A DNA stretch of 64,000 nucleotides from an archaeon UBA583 (GTDB taxonomy: Archaea; Nanobdellota; Nanobdellia; Woesearchaeales; UBA583). Below the pieces are notes generated by a model. It did not search any database. It saw only the letters and a list, made by a program, of their open reading frames with translations, and was not told where the DNA came from. This document shows positions 9,711-17,512 of the stretch, piece by piece (positions within the stretch are counted from its first letter, which is position 1; every line of letters begins with the position of its first letter). Location of the stretch: the NCBI GenBank assembly GCA_002506365.1, contig DAXK01000032.1:1-64000 (forward strand), read 5' to 3'. The position numbers and the translations under genes were made by a program.

Positions 9711-10199
9711 ATGAAAAATATTGGGCTTGTAAGTCTGATAACTATATCAACTCAAGGTTGTATACAAGAAGAAAAAAAACCTAACAAACAAAATCAACAA
9801 ATATCAAATTATACAACTTGTGTTAGACAAATACACAATACTGCTGCTAATAAATTTGACCCAATTATTCAACCTCAAGATAAAAAAACTTTAGAACTTT
9901 TCCTAAGAGTTAAAAAAAATGCACTAAGTAATAAAAATTTATACATTGGAGGAAACTCAATTGAAAGAATTGAAGAATTTAAAGATTTATTAAGTGATAA
10001 CATTGATATTACTCAACAAACCTCAGATTTTATATTTGAAGAATTAGAAAAATGTAAAACTTATTATAAATCAAAAGACCCAACAAACCAAAACACAAGA
10101 CAATTCGCAATTAATTTAGGTAATATCTACAATGAAAAAAATCAAACATATAAAAAAATGTTAGACTATTTCACAAATAGAAGAGGACTTGAATATTAA
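9711..10199 (+). CDS. Predicted lipoprotein of unknown function
   Basis: About 162 residues. A short signal peptide ends in ISTQGC, a lipobox-like site, followed by a charged linker and a helical domain with two further cysteines spaced as in the secreted protein near 5.9 kb. The start is uncertain: GTG at 9699 or ATG at 9711. The TATA box TTTATAAAT near 9666-9674 would start transcription around 9697, so a leaderless GTG start is possible. Membrane attachment by the lipid-modified Cys is inferred. Confidence 0.6.
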   Translation: MKNIGLVSLITISTQGCIQEEKKPNKQNQQISNYTTCVRQIHNTAANKFDPIIQPQDKKTLELFLRVKKNALSNKNLYIGGNSIERIEEFKDLLSDNIDITQQTSDFIFEELEKCKTYYKSKDPTNQNTRQFAINLGNIYNEKNQTYKKMLDYFTNRRGLEY

Positions 10200-10239
10200 T
10201 TTAAAAATTAAAATAATAATTTAATTATTTTTTAAATAA

Positions 10240-11493
10240 TTAAAATTCAAAAGAAACTTTTTCTTCTTCCTTTGTTTCTAAATCTCTAATTGTATAAACA
10301 CCAGCTTCAACATCCTTTTTACCCAAAATAACTAACTTTTTAGCTGTAACATACTCACTATAACTAAAAGCCTTCTTTAACTTACAATCATAACAAACCT
10401 CAGTTTTCTCACCAGCCAACCTAATAGACTTTGCAATCTTTTGAGCAGCACCAACTAACTCAACATCCAAAGGAGCAACCACAACCTCAGTTAAAGAAAC
10501 TTCTTTATTATCCTTCTCAGCTAAACAAGCAGCAATAGGAACTAACCCAAAACTCACACCAAACGCAGGATACTCTTTCCCATCACCAGCATAATCACCA
10601 ATAACCTTATCATATCTACCACCTGAACCAATAGAAGAAGTAACTTTCTTAGACTTATCATACATCTCCCAAATATTCCCCGTATAAACATTTAATCCTC
10701 TAGCCATTGAAAAATTAATTCTATACTCAACACCAAAAGAATCTAAACCATTAACTAAAGTTTCAAGTTCACAAATCCCAAGTAATAAAGTTTCATTTGT
10801 AGCCTTTAACTTAATTTCATCAAAAGTTTTAACCTCTAAAATTTCAATAGCTTTCGCAGCTTCACTTTGAGATAACCCTTTCCCAGCAATCTCATCTAAA
10901 ACAGCATCCTTTCCAATTTTCTTTAACTTATCAACTGATAAAATCAAACTCTCCAATTCTTTCTCATCAAACCCAAACTGTAAAAAAGCACCTTGTAAAA
11001 TTTTATTATTATTAATTTCTAAAACACTATCAATCCCTAATTCAGAATAAGTAGAATAAAACATATCAAGAGTCTCAGCCTCAGCATCCTGTCCAGTTAA
11101 ACCAACAACATCAGCATCACACTGAATAAACTCTCTTTGACGTCCAACCTTAATTGGGCCATCACGAAAAACCTTCGCCATAGCATATCTTTTAAAAGGT
11201 AACTTTAACTGTTTAACTGATGAAACATACCTACACATAGGAACAGTTAAATCATAACGTAAACCTAAACTTCTCTCCCCTCTATCAGATAATCTATAAA
11301 TTTCTCCAACAATCTCAGAATCCTCATCATACTTTCCAGCAAGAGTTTCAAAATACTCTAAAACTGGCGTATCAAAAGGTCTAAAACCAAATAACTCAAA
11401 ATTCTTTCGAATTGTATCCATAATTTTATTTAATTTAATTTGTGTCTCAGGAGTTGAATCAAAACAACCCTTAACTACTTCGTAATTTGTCAT
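10240..11493 (-). CDS. hisS: Histidyl-tRNA synthetase
   Basis: Class II aminoacyl-tRNA synthetase charging tRNA-His. 417 residues. Motif 1 around FRPFDTPVLEYFE, motif 2 FRDGPIKVGRQREFIQCDAD, the His-specific RGLNVYTGNIWE segment, motif 3 with GSGGRYDKVIGDY and GVSFGLVP, and a C-terminal anticodon-binding domain (VVVAPLDVE..., KKLVILGKKDVE). ATTTATAAATAA near 11513-11523 is centred about 26 nt upstream of the ATG. It converges with the lipoprotein gene through a short A/T-only spacer. Confidence 0.97.
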   Translation of the reverse strand: MTNYEVVKGCFDSTPETQIKLNKIMDTIRKNFELFGFRPFDTPVLEYFETLAGKYDEDSEIVGEIYRLSDRGERSLGLRYDLTVPMCRYVSSVKQLKLPFKRYAMAKVFRDGPIKVGRQREFIQCDADVVGLTGQDAEAETLDMFYSTYSELGIDSVLEINNNKILQGAFLQFGFDEKELESLILSVDKLKKIGKDAVLDEIAGKGLSQSEAAKAIEILEVKTFDEIKLKATNETLLLGICELETLVNGLDSFGVEYRINFSMARGLNVYTGNIWEMYDKSKKVTSSIGSGGRYDKVIGDYAGDGKEYPAFGVSFGLVPIAACLAEKDNKEVSLTEVVVAPLDVELVGAAQKIAKSIRLAGEKTEVCYDCKLKKAFSYSEYVTAKKLVILGKKDVEAGVYTIRDLETKEEEKVSFEF

Positions 11494-11564
11494 AACAAAA
11501 AATAAGAAAATATTATTTATAAATATGTGTTAAAAATTAAAAGAAAAAGAAAAAAGAAAAAAAA

Positions 11565-13082
11565 TTAACCTTGTGAAATATGTTGGACTAATCCCAAATT
11601 ATTTGAAATCTCAAAAATAAAAACATTATAATTTGTATCAGTATCCCACCCAGTAACATTTGAAGAAATATCTACAACAATTTCATCTATCCCCATCTTA
11701 CCTAAAGCAGCTAATCCTCCTGACTGATATCCAAAAAATAAATTATTTTTATAAACATAAAAATCATCAGGATAACTCCCTGAACTTCCTGGCTCCAAAT
11801 CACTTGTTAAACTAATATTAGTTCCATCAAAAGAATATAATTCATAACTTGTAGATCCATTAGATGCTTTAAAATAAATTTTGTTATTAAAATTAATTAA
11901 ACTACTAGGATATGAACTACTCGAACCAGGGTTTAAATCTTGAATTAAATTCATAGTTGAACCATCAAATTTATATAATTCTTTTCCATTAGTCCCATCA
12001 TTTGCCACAAAATATAAATCCCCATTAAATATTGTTAAATCGCTAGGACTACTACCAGAACCCCCAGGGTATAAATTATTAACTAAACTTACAGTATTTC
12101 CATCAAATTTATATAATTCATATCCATTAGTTCCATCATTAGCTGAGAAATATAAATCTCCATTAAAAACTTTTAAACTTGAAGGATTACTATGACCTGG
12201 ACCAGAATTAATATCAGAAACTAAACTTACTGTTGTTCCGTTAAATTTGTATAATTCTCTCCCACTATTACCATCATTAGCTCTAAAATATAAATCTCCA
12301 TTATACTCTTCAAAATTTTCTGGAGAACCATGTGATGCTCCCGCACTAATCTCATTCACTAAACTTACTGAAGTCCCATCAAATTTAAATAATTCTTCCC
12401 CTGTCGTTCCATTATTTGCTCCAAAATATAAATCGCCCCCATATTGATACTGTCTTAATGGATTTGAATCTCCTACTCCTGAATTAATATCTTCAACTAA
12501 ATTTGTAGTAGTTCCATCATACACATATAATTCATTTCCAACTAATCCTCCATTAATAGAAGAAAAATAAAATTTATTATTATACACATTATCTTGTGTA
12601 AAATAATCATAAGTATTCGTATTTCCAATATTAAAATATTTCACATCCGTAGTAACTGAAAAAACATTACTACTTGAACCACCACTTCCAGAAACATCTC
12701 CATTAACAAATTTATAACTCTCAAAAATCCCATCATCTGTAACAACAACAATATTTGCTGAACCCGAAACATTTTCTAAACAACTAGAAATATTAACTGA
12801 ATCTAAACCAGACACACTCCCATTAAAATTACAATCAACATCATTAATTTTAATAGAATTAATAGAAGAATTCCCTTTAGAAATTACATACAATTTTTCT
12901 CCAACCAAACCTTCAACAATTACATTATTTGAAGAACTAGTTTGAGTCTCAACATCCACAAAAACTCCTGAACTAAAAGTTGTAAACCAACCTTGAAATC
13001 CAACAACTGAAATAACTGCAATTACTAATAATAATGCTGTTGCAACAACTGGACTTATAGCTTTTTTAAAAAATTTAAACAT
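11565..13082 (-). CDS. Archaeal pilin-type surface protein with ELYKFDG propeller-like repeats
   Basis: 505 residues. It opens with a class III signal sequence (MFKFFKK, predicted cut before ISPVVATALLL), the archaeal pilin hydrophobic helix and the ...GFQGWFTTFSS motif shared with three other proteins here. After a linker and Cys-containing beta region it has about six repeats of roughly 45-48 residues, each with EL(Y/F)KFDGT, SLV, (S)NPS and NGDLYFxANDGTNG, resembling the bacterial ELW-x-x-DGT repeat that forms propeller-like folds. Probably processed by a prepilin peptidase and displayed as an adhesin or minor pilin. TATA-like TATATATAAAAT (about 13102-13113) fits a leaderless start. Confidence 0.8.
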   Translation of the reverse strand: MFKFFKKAISPVVATALLLVIAVISVVGFQGWFTTFSSGVFVDVETQTSSSNNVIVEGLVGEKLYVISKGNSSINSIKINDVDCNFNGSVSGLDSVNISSCLENVSGSANIVVVTDDGIFESYKFVNGDVSGSGGSSSNVFSVTTDVKYFNIGNTNTYDYFTQDNVYNNKFYFSSINGGLVGNELYVYDGTTTNLVEDINSGVGDSNPLRQYQYGGDLYFGANNGTTGEELFKFDGTSVSLVNEISAGASHGSPENFEEYNGDLYFRANDGNSGRELYKFNGTTVSLVSDINSGPGHSNPSSLKVFNGDLYFSANDGTNGYELYKFDGNTVSLVNNLYPGGSGSSPSDLTIFNGDLYFVANDGTNGKELYKFDGSTMNLIQDLNPGSSSSYPSSLINFNNKIYFKASNGSTSYELYSFDGTNISLTSDLEPGSSGSYPDDFYVYKNNLFFGYQSGGLAALGKMGIDEIVVDISSNVTGWDTDTNYNVFIFEISNNLGLVQHISQG

Positions 13083-13205
13083 AACCTTTACATTAAAATT
13101 GTATATATAAAATAAATTATTCTTATTAAGTAATAAAATTAAACTAAAAAATAATTTTAAATAAAACTAAATAAAAAACGTTGTAACATAAAAAGTTAAA
13201 CAATA

Positions 13206-13213
13206 TTTATAAA
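13206..13213 (+). promoter_or_regulatory. TATA box for the microORF-NFACT operon
   Basis: TTTATAAA, centred about 26 nt before the ATG at 13235. The same spacing is found before other leaderless genes here, so it predicts transcription starting at the small upstream ORF rather than at the NFACT start 80 nt further on. Confidence 0.6.
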
Positions 13214-13234
13214 ACAAAACTAATAAAAATAAGT

Positions 13235-13318
13235 ATGAAACAAAGAAAAGAACATTGTTCTAAATCATATAGAAATTTAAACTCAAATGTTTATTATTTT
13301 GTAGGTAGTATAAAATGA
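13235..13318 (+). CDS. 27-residue leaderless upstream ORF coupled to NFACT gene
   Basis: Small ORF beginning MKQRKEHCSK and ending FVGSIK. Its ATG lies exactly where the TATA box predicts the 5' end, and its TGA overlaps the NFACT ATG in an ATGA arrangement, the classic layout for translational coupling. An AGGTAG ribosome-site-like sequence lies about 7 nt before the NFACT ATG, inside the small ORF. An AGAACATTGTTCT palindrome (about 13249-13261) lies within it. It may be a leader peptide controlling NFACT or an unrecognised microprotein; both are inference. Confidence 0.5.
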   Translation: MKQRKEHCSKSYRNLNSNVYYFVGSIK

Positions 13319-14451
13319 AACAAATATCAGGAGTAGACTTATTATTTTTAACAAAAGAACTACAACAACTAGTAAATCAAAGAATTGAAACATTTTATTT
13401 TGAAAACCAAATTTTTTATTTAAGAGTATATGTAAGAGGACAAGGTCATAAATATTTAACAATTAACTTAGGAAAATATATTTATTTAGGAGATAAAAAA
13501 GAAGACTCATCTCATCCAAACCCATTTATTCAATTTTTAAGAAAATACTTAAAACCATCATTTATTAGAAGCATAAGTCAAGTAGGAATTGAAAGAATTC
13601 TAAAAATTGAAATTGAAAAAAAAGTTGGTGAAGATGAATCTGCCGAAAATGGATTAAAAATTGAAAAATTTAATTTATACCTTGAACTATTTGGAACTGG
13701 AAACATAATTTTAACAAATGATAAAAATGAAATTATGAATTCATTAACAAAAAAGAAAATGAAAGATAGAACAATTATGAATAAAGAAATTTATGAATTT
13801 CCACCACAACCACCATTAAATGTAATTAATATTGATAAAGAAATTTTAAACCAAGAAATTGAAAAAACAGATTTAACAATTGTTAAATTTTTAGCAATTA
13901 AATTAGCATTAGGAGGAAAATTCTCAGAATACATCTGCTCTCAATTAAATATTAAATCAGATGCTAACGCAAAAACAATTAATCAAAATAAATTAATTCA
14001 AGAATTAGACAAACTTCTAAAACTTGACACAAATGCATTTATGAATGAAAACAAAACTGATTTCTTTCCAATCGACTTTCACCAAAAAAACCAACTAAAG
14101 TGTGAATCTTTTAACTCATGTATTATTGAATACTTTTCCCAATTTAAAGTTCAAACTGATGCTCGTGAAAAAGAATTAAATAAAGAACTTAAAAGATTAA
14201 AAGATAGATTAAAAAAACAAGAAAATACAAAAACAAGAACTCTAAAACAATATCAAGAAAATAATGATTTAGGAACTAAAATATTTGAAAACTATGGAAC
14301 TGTTGATGACTTACTAAATTCAATCAACAAAGCAGCAAAAGAAAAAGGTTGGGAACATGTTCAAAATATTATCGACAATAATGAACAATTAAATAAACTT
14401 GTAAAAAAATTAGACTACAAAAAAGATACAATAATATTAAATTTAGAATAA
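13315..14451 (+). CDS. NFACT/RqcH-like protein lacking the C-terminal NFACT-R domain
   Basis: 378 residues resembling the N-terminal part of archaeal NFACT (Rqc2/RqcH) proteins, which bind stalled large ribosomal subunits and recruit tRNA for C-terminal tailing. Visible: MKQISGVDLLFLTKEL start, the central HhH-like region, and a long coiled coil about 280-345 (Asp/Glu/Lys-rich), ending in TIILNLE, the point where full-length proteins (about 600-700 residues) continue into NFACT-R. The Asp-Arg pair normally conserved after the Q-x-G motif reads GIERIL here (Glu93-Arg94). Downstream lies a remnant of a second copy. The gene is probably expressed from the small upstream ORF's promoter. Confidence 0.75.
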   Translation: MKQISGVDLLFLTKELQQLVNQRIETFYFENQIFYLRVYVRGQGHKYLTINLGKYIYLGDKKEDSSHPNPFIQFLRKYLKPSFIRSISQVGIERILKIEIEKKVGEDESAENGLKIEKFNLYLELFGTGNIILTNDKNEIMNSLTKKKMKDRTIMNKEIYEFPPQPPLNVINIDKEILNQEIEKTDLTIVKFLAIKLALGGKFSEYICSQLNIKSDANAKTINQNKLIQELDKLLKLDTNAFMNENKTDFFPIDFHQKNQLKCESFNSCIIEYFSQFKVQTDAREKELNKELKRLKDRLKKQENTKTRTLKQYQENNDLGTKIFENYGTVDDLLNSINKAAKEKGWEHVQNIIDNNEQLNKLVKKLDYKKDTIILNLE

Positions 14452-14469
14452 AATAATAATTTTTGATAA

Positions 14470-14653
14470 ATAAACAAAGCAGCAAAAGAAAAACTTTGTG
14501 AAACCATTGTTTTCACATCGGCTTAGAACTTTATATTTTTTAAAAAATATCAAGGCTTAGAAAAACTAAGTTTTTCTTGAATTTTTACAAATTTCTTGAG
14601 ATTGGGAACATATTCAAAAAGTAATAAATTTATCTCCACAATTAAAATTATTT
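14470..14653 (+). pseudogene. Remnant of a second NFACT-like gene split by a hairpin element
   Basis: Codons at 14470-14493 read INKAAKEK, identical to the NFACT C-terminal region. After a 106-nt insert the frame resumes at 14600-14602 and reads WEHIQKVINLSPQLKLF, matching WEHVQNIIDNNEQLNKL of the intact gene. Identity is kept at the protein level while bases differ, so this looks like the tail of a diverged paralogue, not a recent tandem copy. Stop codons lie just upstream in the same frame. The rest of the paralogue is gone. Confidence 0.55.
14494..14599 (+). repeat. Dispersed hairpin element, copy 1 (long form)
   Basis: Starts CTTTGTGAAACCATTG and ends AAATTTCTTGA. It contains GTGAAA-CCATTG-TTTTCAC, then ATCGGCTTAG, an AT-only palindrome (ATATTTTTT/AAAAAATAT), AAGGCTTAG, AGAAAAAC/GTTTTTCT and a final TTTCTTGA. 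The flanking NFACT remnant resumes exactly at both ends, which defines the element borders. It is related to copies at 17.4, 49.6 and 60.3 kb. No obvious target-site duplication or ORF. Confidence 0.6.
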
Positions 14654-16390
14654 CACAATAACTAAAACATCACTTAATCCACTTGACCCACCAGTTAAAA
14701 CACTATAAATTTCTCCCTTATTTAAATTACAAGAACTTAAATCAACTTTATTTAAACTATTACTATCTAAACTTAAATCTGGATTAGATAATATTTTAAT
14801 TTCAGATAAATTCAAAACTCTATTATAAATTTTAATATCCTTTAAAAAACCATTAAACTTTTCATCATTATAATTCCCAGAAGACCCAAAAAATAAATTA
14901 TTTGACGCATTTACAACTACACTCCCTGAAACTGAATAATTATTTTCAAAAACTCCATTAACATAATTATTAATTAATGAACCATCAAAAGTTGTTGCCA
15001 AAGAATAAAAATTATTAAAAATTAAATTTTGATTTCCCTCCGGAGCAATCCAAGAACCATCCACATTAATAAAAGGTTCATACTTTGAATCTCCATGATG
15101 CTCTAATGTTCTAATTGACATCGAATACCCTGGACTATACTTTGTTAAAATTCTTTGCCTAACATCTAAATCATCCTTTAACTCAAACTTTGCAAACATT
15201 GTAATCTCTGACCCAAAATTATTTAACGAACTAGAAGTTAAAACTTCAACAAAATCATCCTTTCCATCAAACTCCAAACCATCAGGTTTAAACTCAATAA
15301 ACTTAGCAGTTTTAGAATTATACAAATCACTAATCTCACCTGAACTCAAAGCCTTTGAATAAATAGAAACCTCATCAATCAAACCCTCAAAATATTCATC
15401 AGCTCTATCATCAGTATTTTTTCCAAGTCTAAAATTATGTGTTGGAGAAGTATTTAAAGTCATACTACTCTTTTCAGCAATTTTCTCCCCATCAATAAAA
15501 ATTTTCAAAATATCTAAATCAAATGAAATACAAACATGTTGCCAAGCACCAACACTTAAATTTCCAAAATATTTATAATCATTACCTTGACCAATAAACC
15601 CAACTCTTCCATCATCAACTAAAATTGAAAATCTTTCATTTGTTATAAGACCTCCACCATAAGATAAAATATTTCCTGTAAAATTATTATTATCTAAATT
15701 AACCCAAGCGCAAGCAGAACGAGGTGAATTTCCGAAAGGTAAATCCAAAGGTGCATTAGAATATAAATAAGCATTTCCATTAAAACTATAACAACCTCCA
15801 TCAACACATCCTGAACTTGTATAAATTTGATTTAATCCTCCATCTAACGAATTATTATATCCAGTTAAATCATTTAAACTACCTCCATCAAAATTCCATA
15901 ATACTTTTGAATCTCCATACAACTTTCCATCATTACCATTTCCTGAATAATCCTTAATAATACCATCATTAGTATTATCAAACTTCCAATGCCCAACTAA
16001 ACCAGCACTTGAAACATTTAAATCCGATTTTTCAATAGAACAAACTTCATTACCTAAATTATCAGTAACTTTCAATAAATCAATTTCTAAATTAACTCCC
16101 TTTGATTTTAAATATAAATCATCATTAAAAATACCTTCAACACTAACTTCCCCAGAACTTGAAGTTTGCTCCTCAACATCAACTAAAACAGAACTTGAAA
16201 AATTAGTAAACCAACCTTGAAAACCAGCTACAGAAATAACAGCTACAACTAACAATAAAGCTGTCGCAACAACTGGACTTATACCTTTTTTAGCTTTCCT
16301 AAAAATTGAACCATAAACATCATAATTATCTGTGGTTAAATTATTTTCCTTTGGAAAATTATTAATTTTATTTTCAAGAAATTTCAACAT
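14648..16390 (-). CDS. Archaeal pilin-type surface protein with two LamG-like domains
   Basis: 580 residues. A long basic N-terminus precedes the class III site (AKKG before ISPVVATALLLVVAV) and the GFQGWFTNFSSSVLVDVE motif. Then comes a Cys-containing linker and two concanavalin-like LamG domains (about 130-360, with GHWKFD, DYSGNGNDG, GLIDEVSIYSKALS; and about 365-535, ending GFLKDIKIYNRVLNLSEI). LamG domains usually bind carbohydrates or host/cell surface proteins. The C-terminus LSSCNL...SGLSDVLVIVK is shared with the paralogue at 17.5-19.2 kb. ATTTATAAAT at 16411-16420 lies about 26 nt upstream. Confidence 0.8.
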   Translation of the reverse strand: MLKFLENKINNFPKENNLTTDNYDVYGSIFRKAKKGISPVVATALLLVVAVISVAGFQGWFTNFSSSVLVDVEEQTSSSGEVSVEGIFNDDLYLKSKGVNLEIDLLKVTDNLGNEVCSIEKSDLNVSSAGLVGHWKFDNTNDGIIKDYSGNGNDGKLYGDSKVLWNFDGGSLNDLTGYNNSLDGGLNQIYTSSGCVDGGCYSFNGNAYLYSNAPLDLPFGNSPRSACAWVNLDNNNFTGNILSYGGGLITNERFSILVDDGRVGFIGQGNDYKYFGNLSVGAWQHVCISFDLDILKIFIDGEKIAEKSSMTLNTSPTHNFRLGKNTDDRADEYFEGLIDEVSIYSKALSSGEISDLYNSKTAKFIEFKPDGLEFDGKDDFVEVLTSSSLNNFGSEITMFAKFELKDDLDVRQRILTKYSPGYSMSIRTLEHHGDSKYEPFINVDGSWIAPEGNQNLIFNNFYSLATTFDGSLINNYVNGVFENNYSVSGSVVVNASNNLFFGSSGNYNDEKFNGFLKDIKIYNRVLNLSEIKILSNPDLSLDSNSLNKVDLSSCNLNKGEIYSVLTGGSSGLSDVLVIVK

Positions 16391-16558
16391 AAAATTAAAA
16401 TAAAAATCCTATTTATAAATTATATTAACTCATAAACATAACTTCAATAAAAAAAAATACAACTAAAAATAAAATAAAAATAAAACTAGAACAAATATTA
16501 ATAAAAAATTAGAAAAAAACAAGATAAATTAATAAATAAATAAAATATAAACTAAATT

Positions 16559-17413
16559 ATGTTAAACAATTTATTCGGAGCAAAAATTTCAAAAGAACTT
16601 GAAAAAACACAAAAACTAAGCCATTTAAGAAAACAATTTCTAAAAAGAATTAAACAAGCGGAATTTGACGGAGATTTAAAAAAAGAATTAAGATACTATA
16701 CTGCGGAAATCAGAACTCTTCACCTAAGTCACAAAATATATCAAGAATTTGAAACATTTCTACATTCTGAATTACAAAACTCAAAATTTAATCAATTAAA
16801 AATCACAGAAAACCAAACTGAAATTGAAAACAAATGTAACTTAATCCTAATTAAATTTAAAGAAATATTTACACACATATCTCAACCAAACGGAGAACTT
16901 CATCAACTAATAGAACTTGTAGATAAAGAAGTAGCTGAACTAGAAAAATTTCAAAATTCACCTCAATCAATTCAAGAAAAAATTAAAGAAATGTCTGAAA
17001 TCTCAACTGAAGAACAAATTGAAGAAGTTTTAGAAAACCAAATAATCCAAAAAATTGAACAATTTTTAAAAGAAACAAACCTAAACAAAAAAGAAATTAA
17101 AAAATTATCTGACTACCTAATTCAACTAAAAAGTGCCCCATTTCAAGCTGGAGAAAAATTAGAAGAAAACGCTTCACTATTTGCCCTAACAGTTGTAAGT
17201 TTAGGACTTATCTCATCAATAGGAGGAGCATTAGGACTACCTGGTGTCGCCATATTTGGAAGTTTATTTAGTGGTGTAGCATTTGGTGGTGAACTCCTAC
17301 AATCTCTCCCATGGTTAGATAAAAAGCTTGGACCAAAAATTACTCAATTTTTAAATGTTCATCAAGGAATAATTCACAAACTAACACAAGAAAAAGAAAA
17401 TATGAAACTTTGA
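16559..17413 (+). CDS. Coiled-coil protein with glycine-rich membrane hairpin, unknown function
   Basis: 284 residues. Highly charged helical region to about 200 with long coiled-coil stretches (Glu/Lys/Gln-rich), then a glycine-rich hydrophobic double segment about 205-248 (SLGLISSIGGALGLPG, VAIFGSLFSGVAFGG) that could be a re-entrant or two-pass membrane hairpin, then a short tail ending ENMKL. The stop codon TGA lies within the CTTTGA start of a hairpin element. It sits between two divergently oriented LamG pilin genes. No family recognised. Confidence 0.65.
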   Translation: MLNNLFGAKISKELEKTQKLSHLRKQFLKRIKQAEFDGDLKKELRYYTAEIRTLHLSHKIYQEFETFLHSELQNSKFNQLKITENQTEIENKCNLILIKFKEIFTHISQPNGELHQLIELVDKEVAELEKFQNSPQSIQEKIKEMSEISTEEQIEEVLENQIIQKIEQFLKETNLNKKEIKKLSDYLIQLKSAPFQAGEKLEENASLFALTVVSLGLISSIGGALGLPGVAIFGSLFSGVAFGGELLQSLPWLDKKLGPKITQFLNVHQGIIHKLTQEKENMKL

Positions 17414-17460
17414 AAAATATTTCATTTTACAAAGGATTAGAAATTTATCAAATTTCTTGA
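17408..17460 (+). repeat. Dispersed hairpin element, copy 2 (short form)
   Basis: Starts CTTTGAAAAAT inside the last codons of the preceding gene, whose TGA it supplies, contains AAAGGATTAG followed by AGAAATTT/AAATTTCT with a 3-nt loop, and ends TTTCTTGA like copies 1 and 3. The 5' stem is degenerate compared with the others. Confidence 0.5.
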
Positions 17461-17512
17461 CATAACAAATAATAATAATAATTAATTTAAATAAATTAAA
17501 TATTATTAAAAT

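Noticed and set aside
11600..12560. Regular DNA repeats of about 140 bp resembling a repeat array
   Set aside because: They are coding repeats of the ELYKFDG protein domain; unit length and spacing are those of protein repeats, so not a CRISPR.
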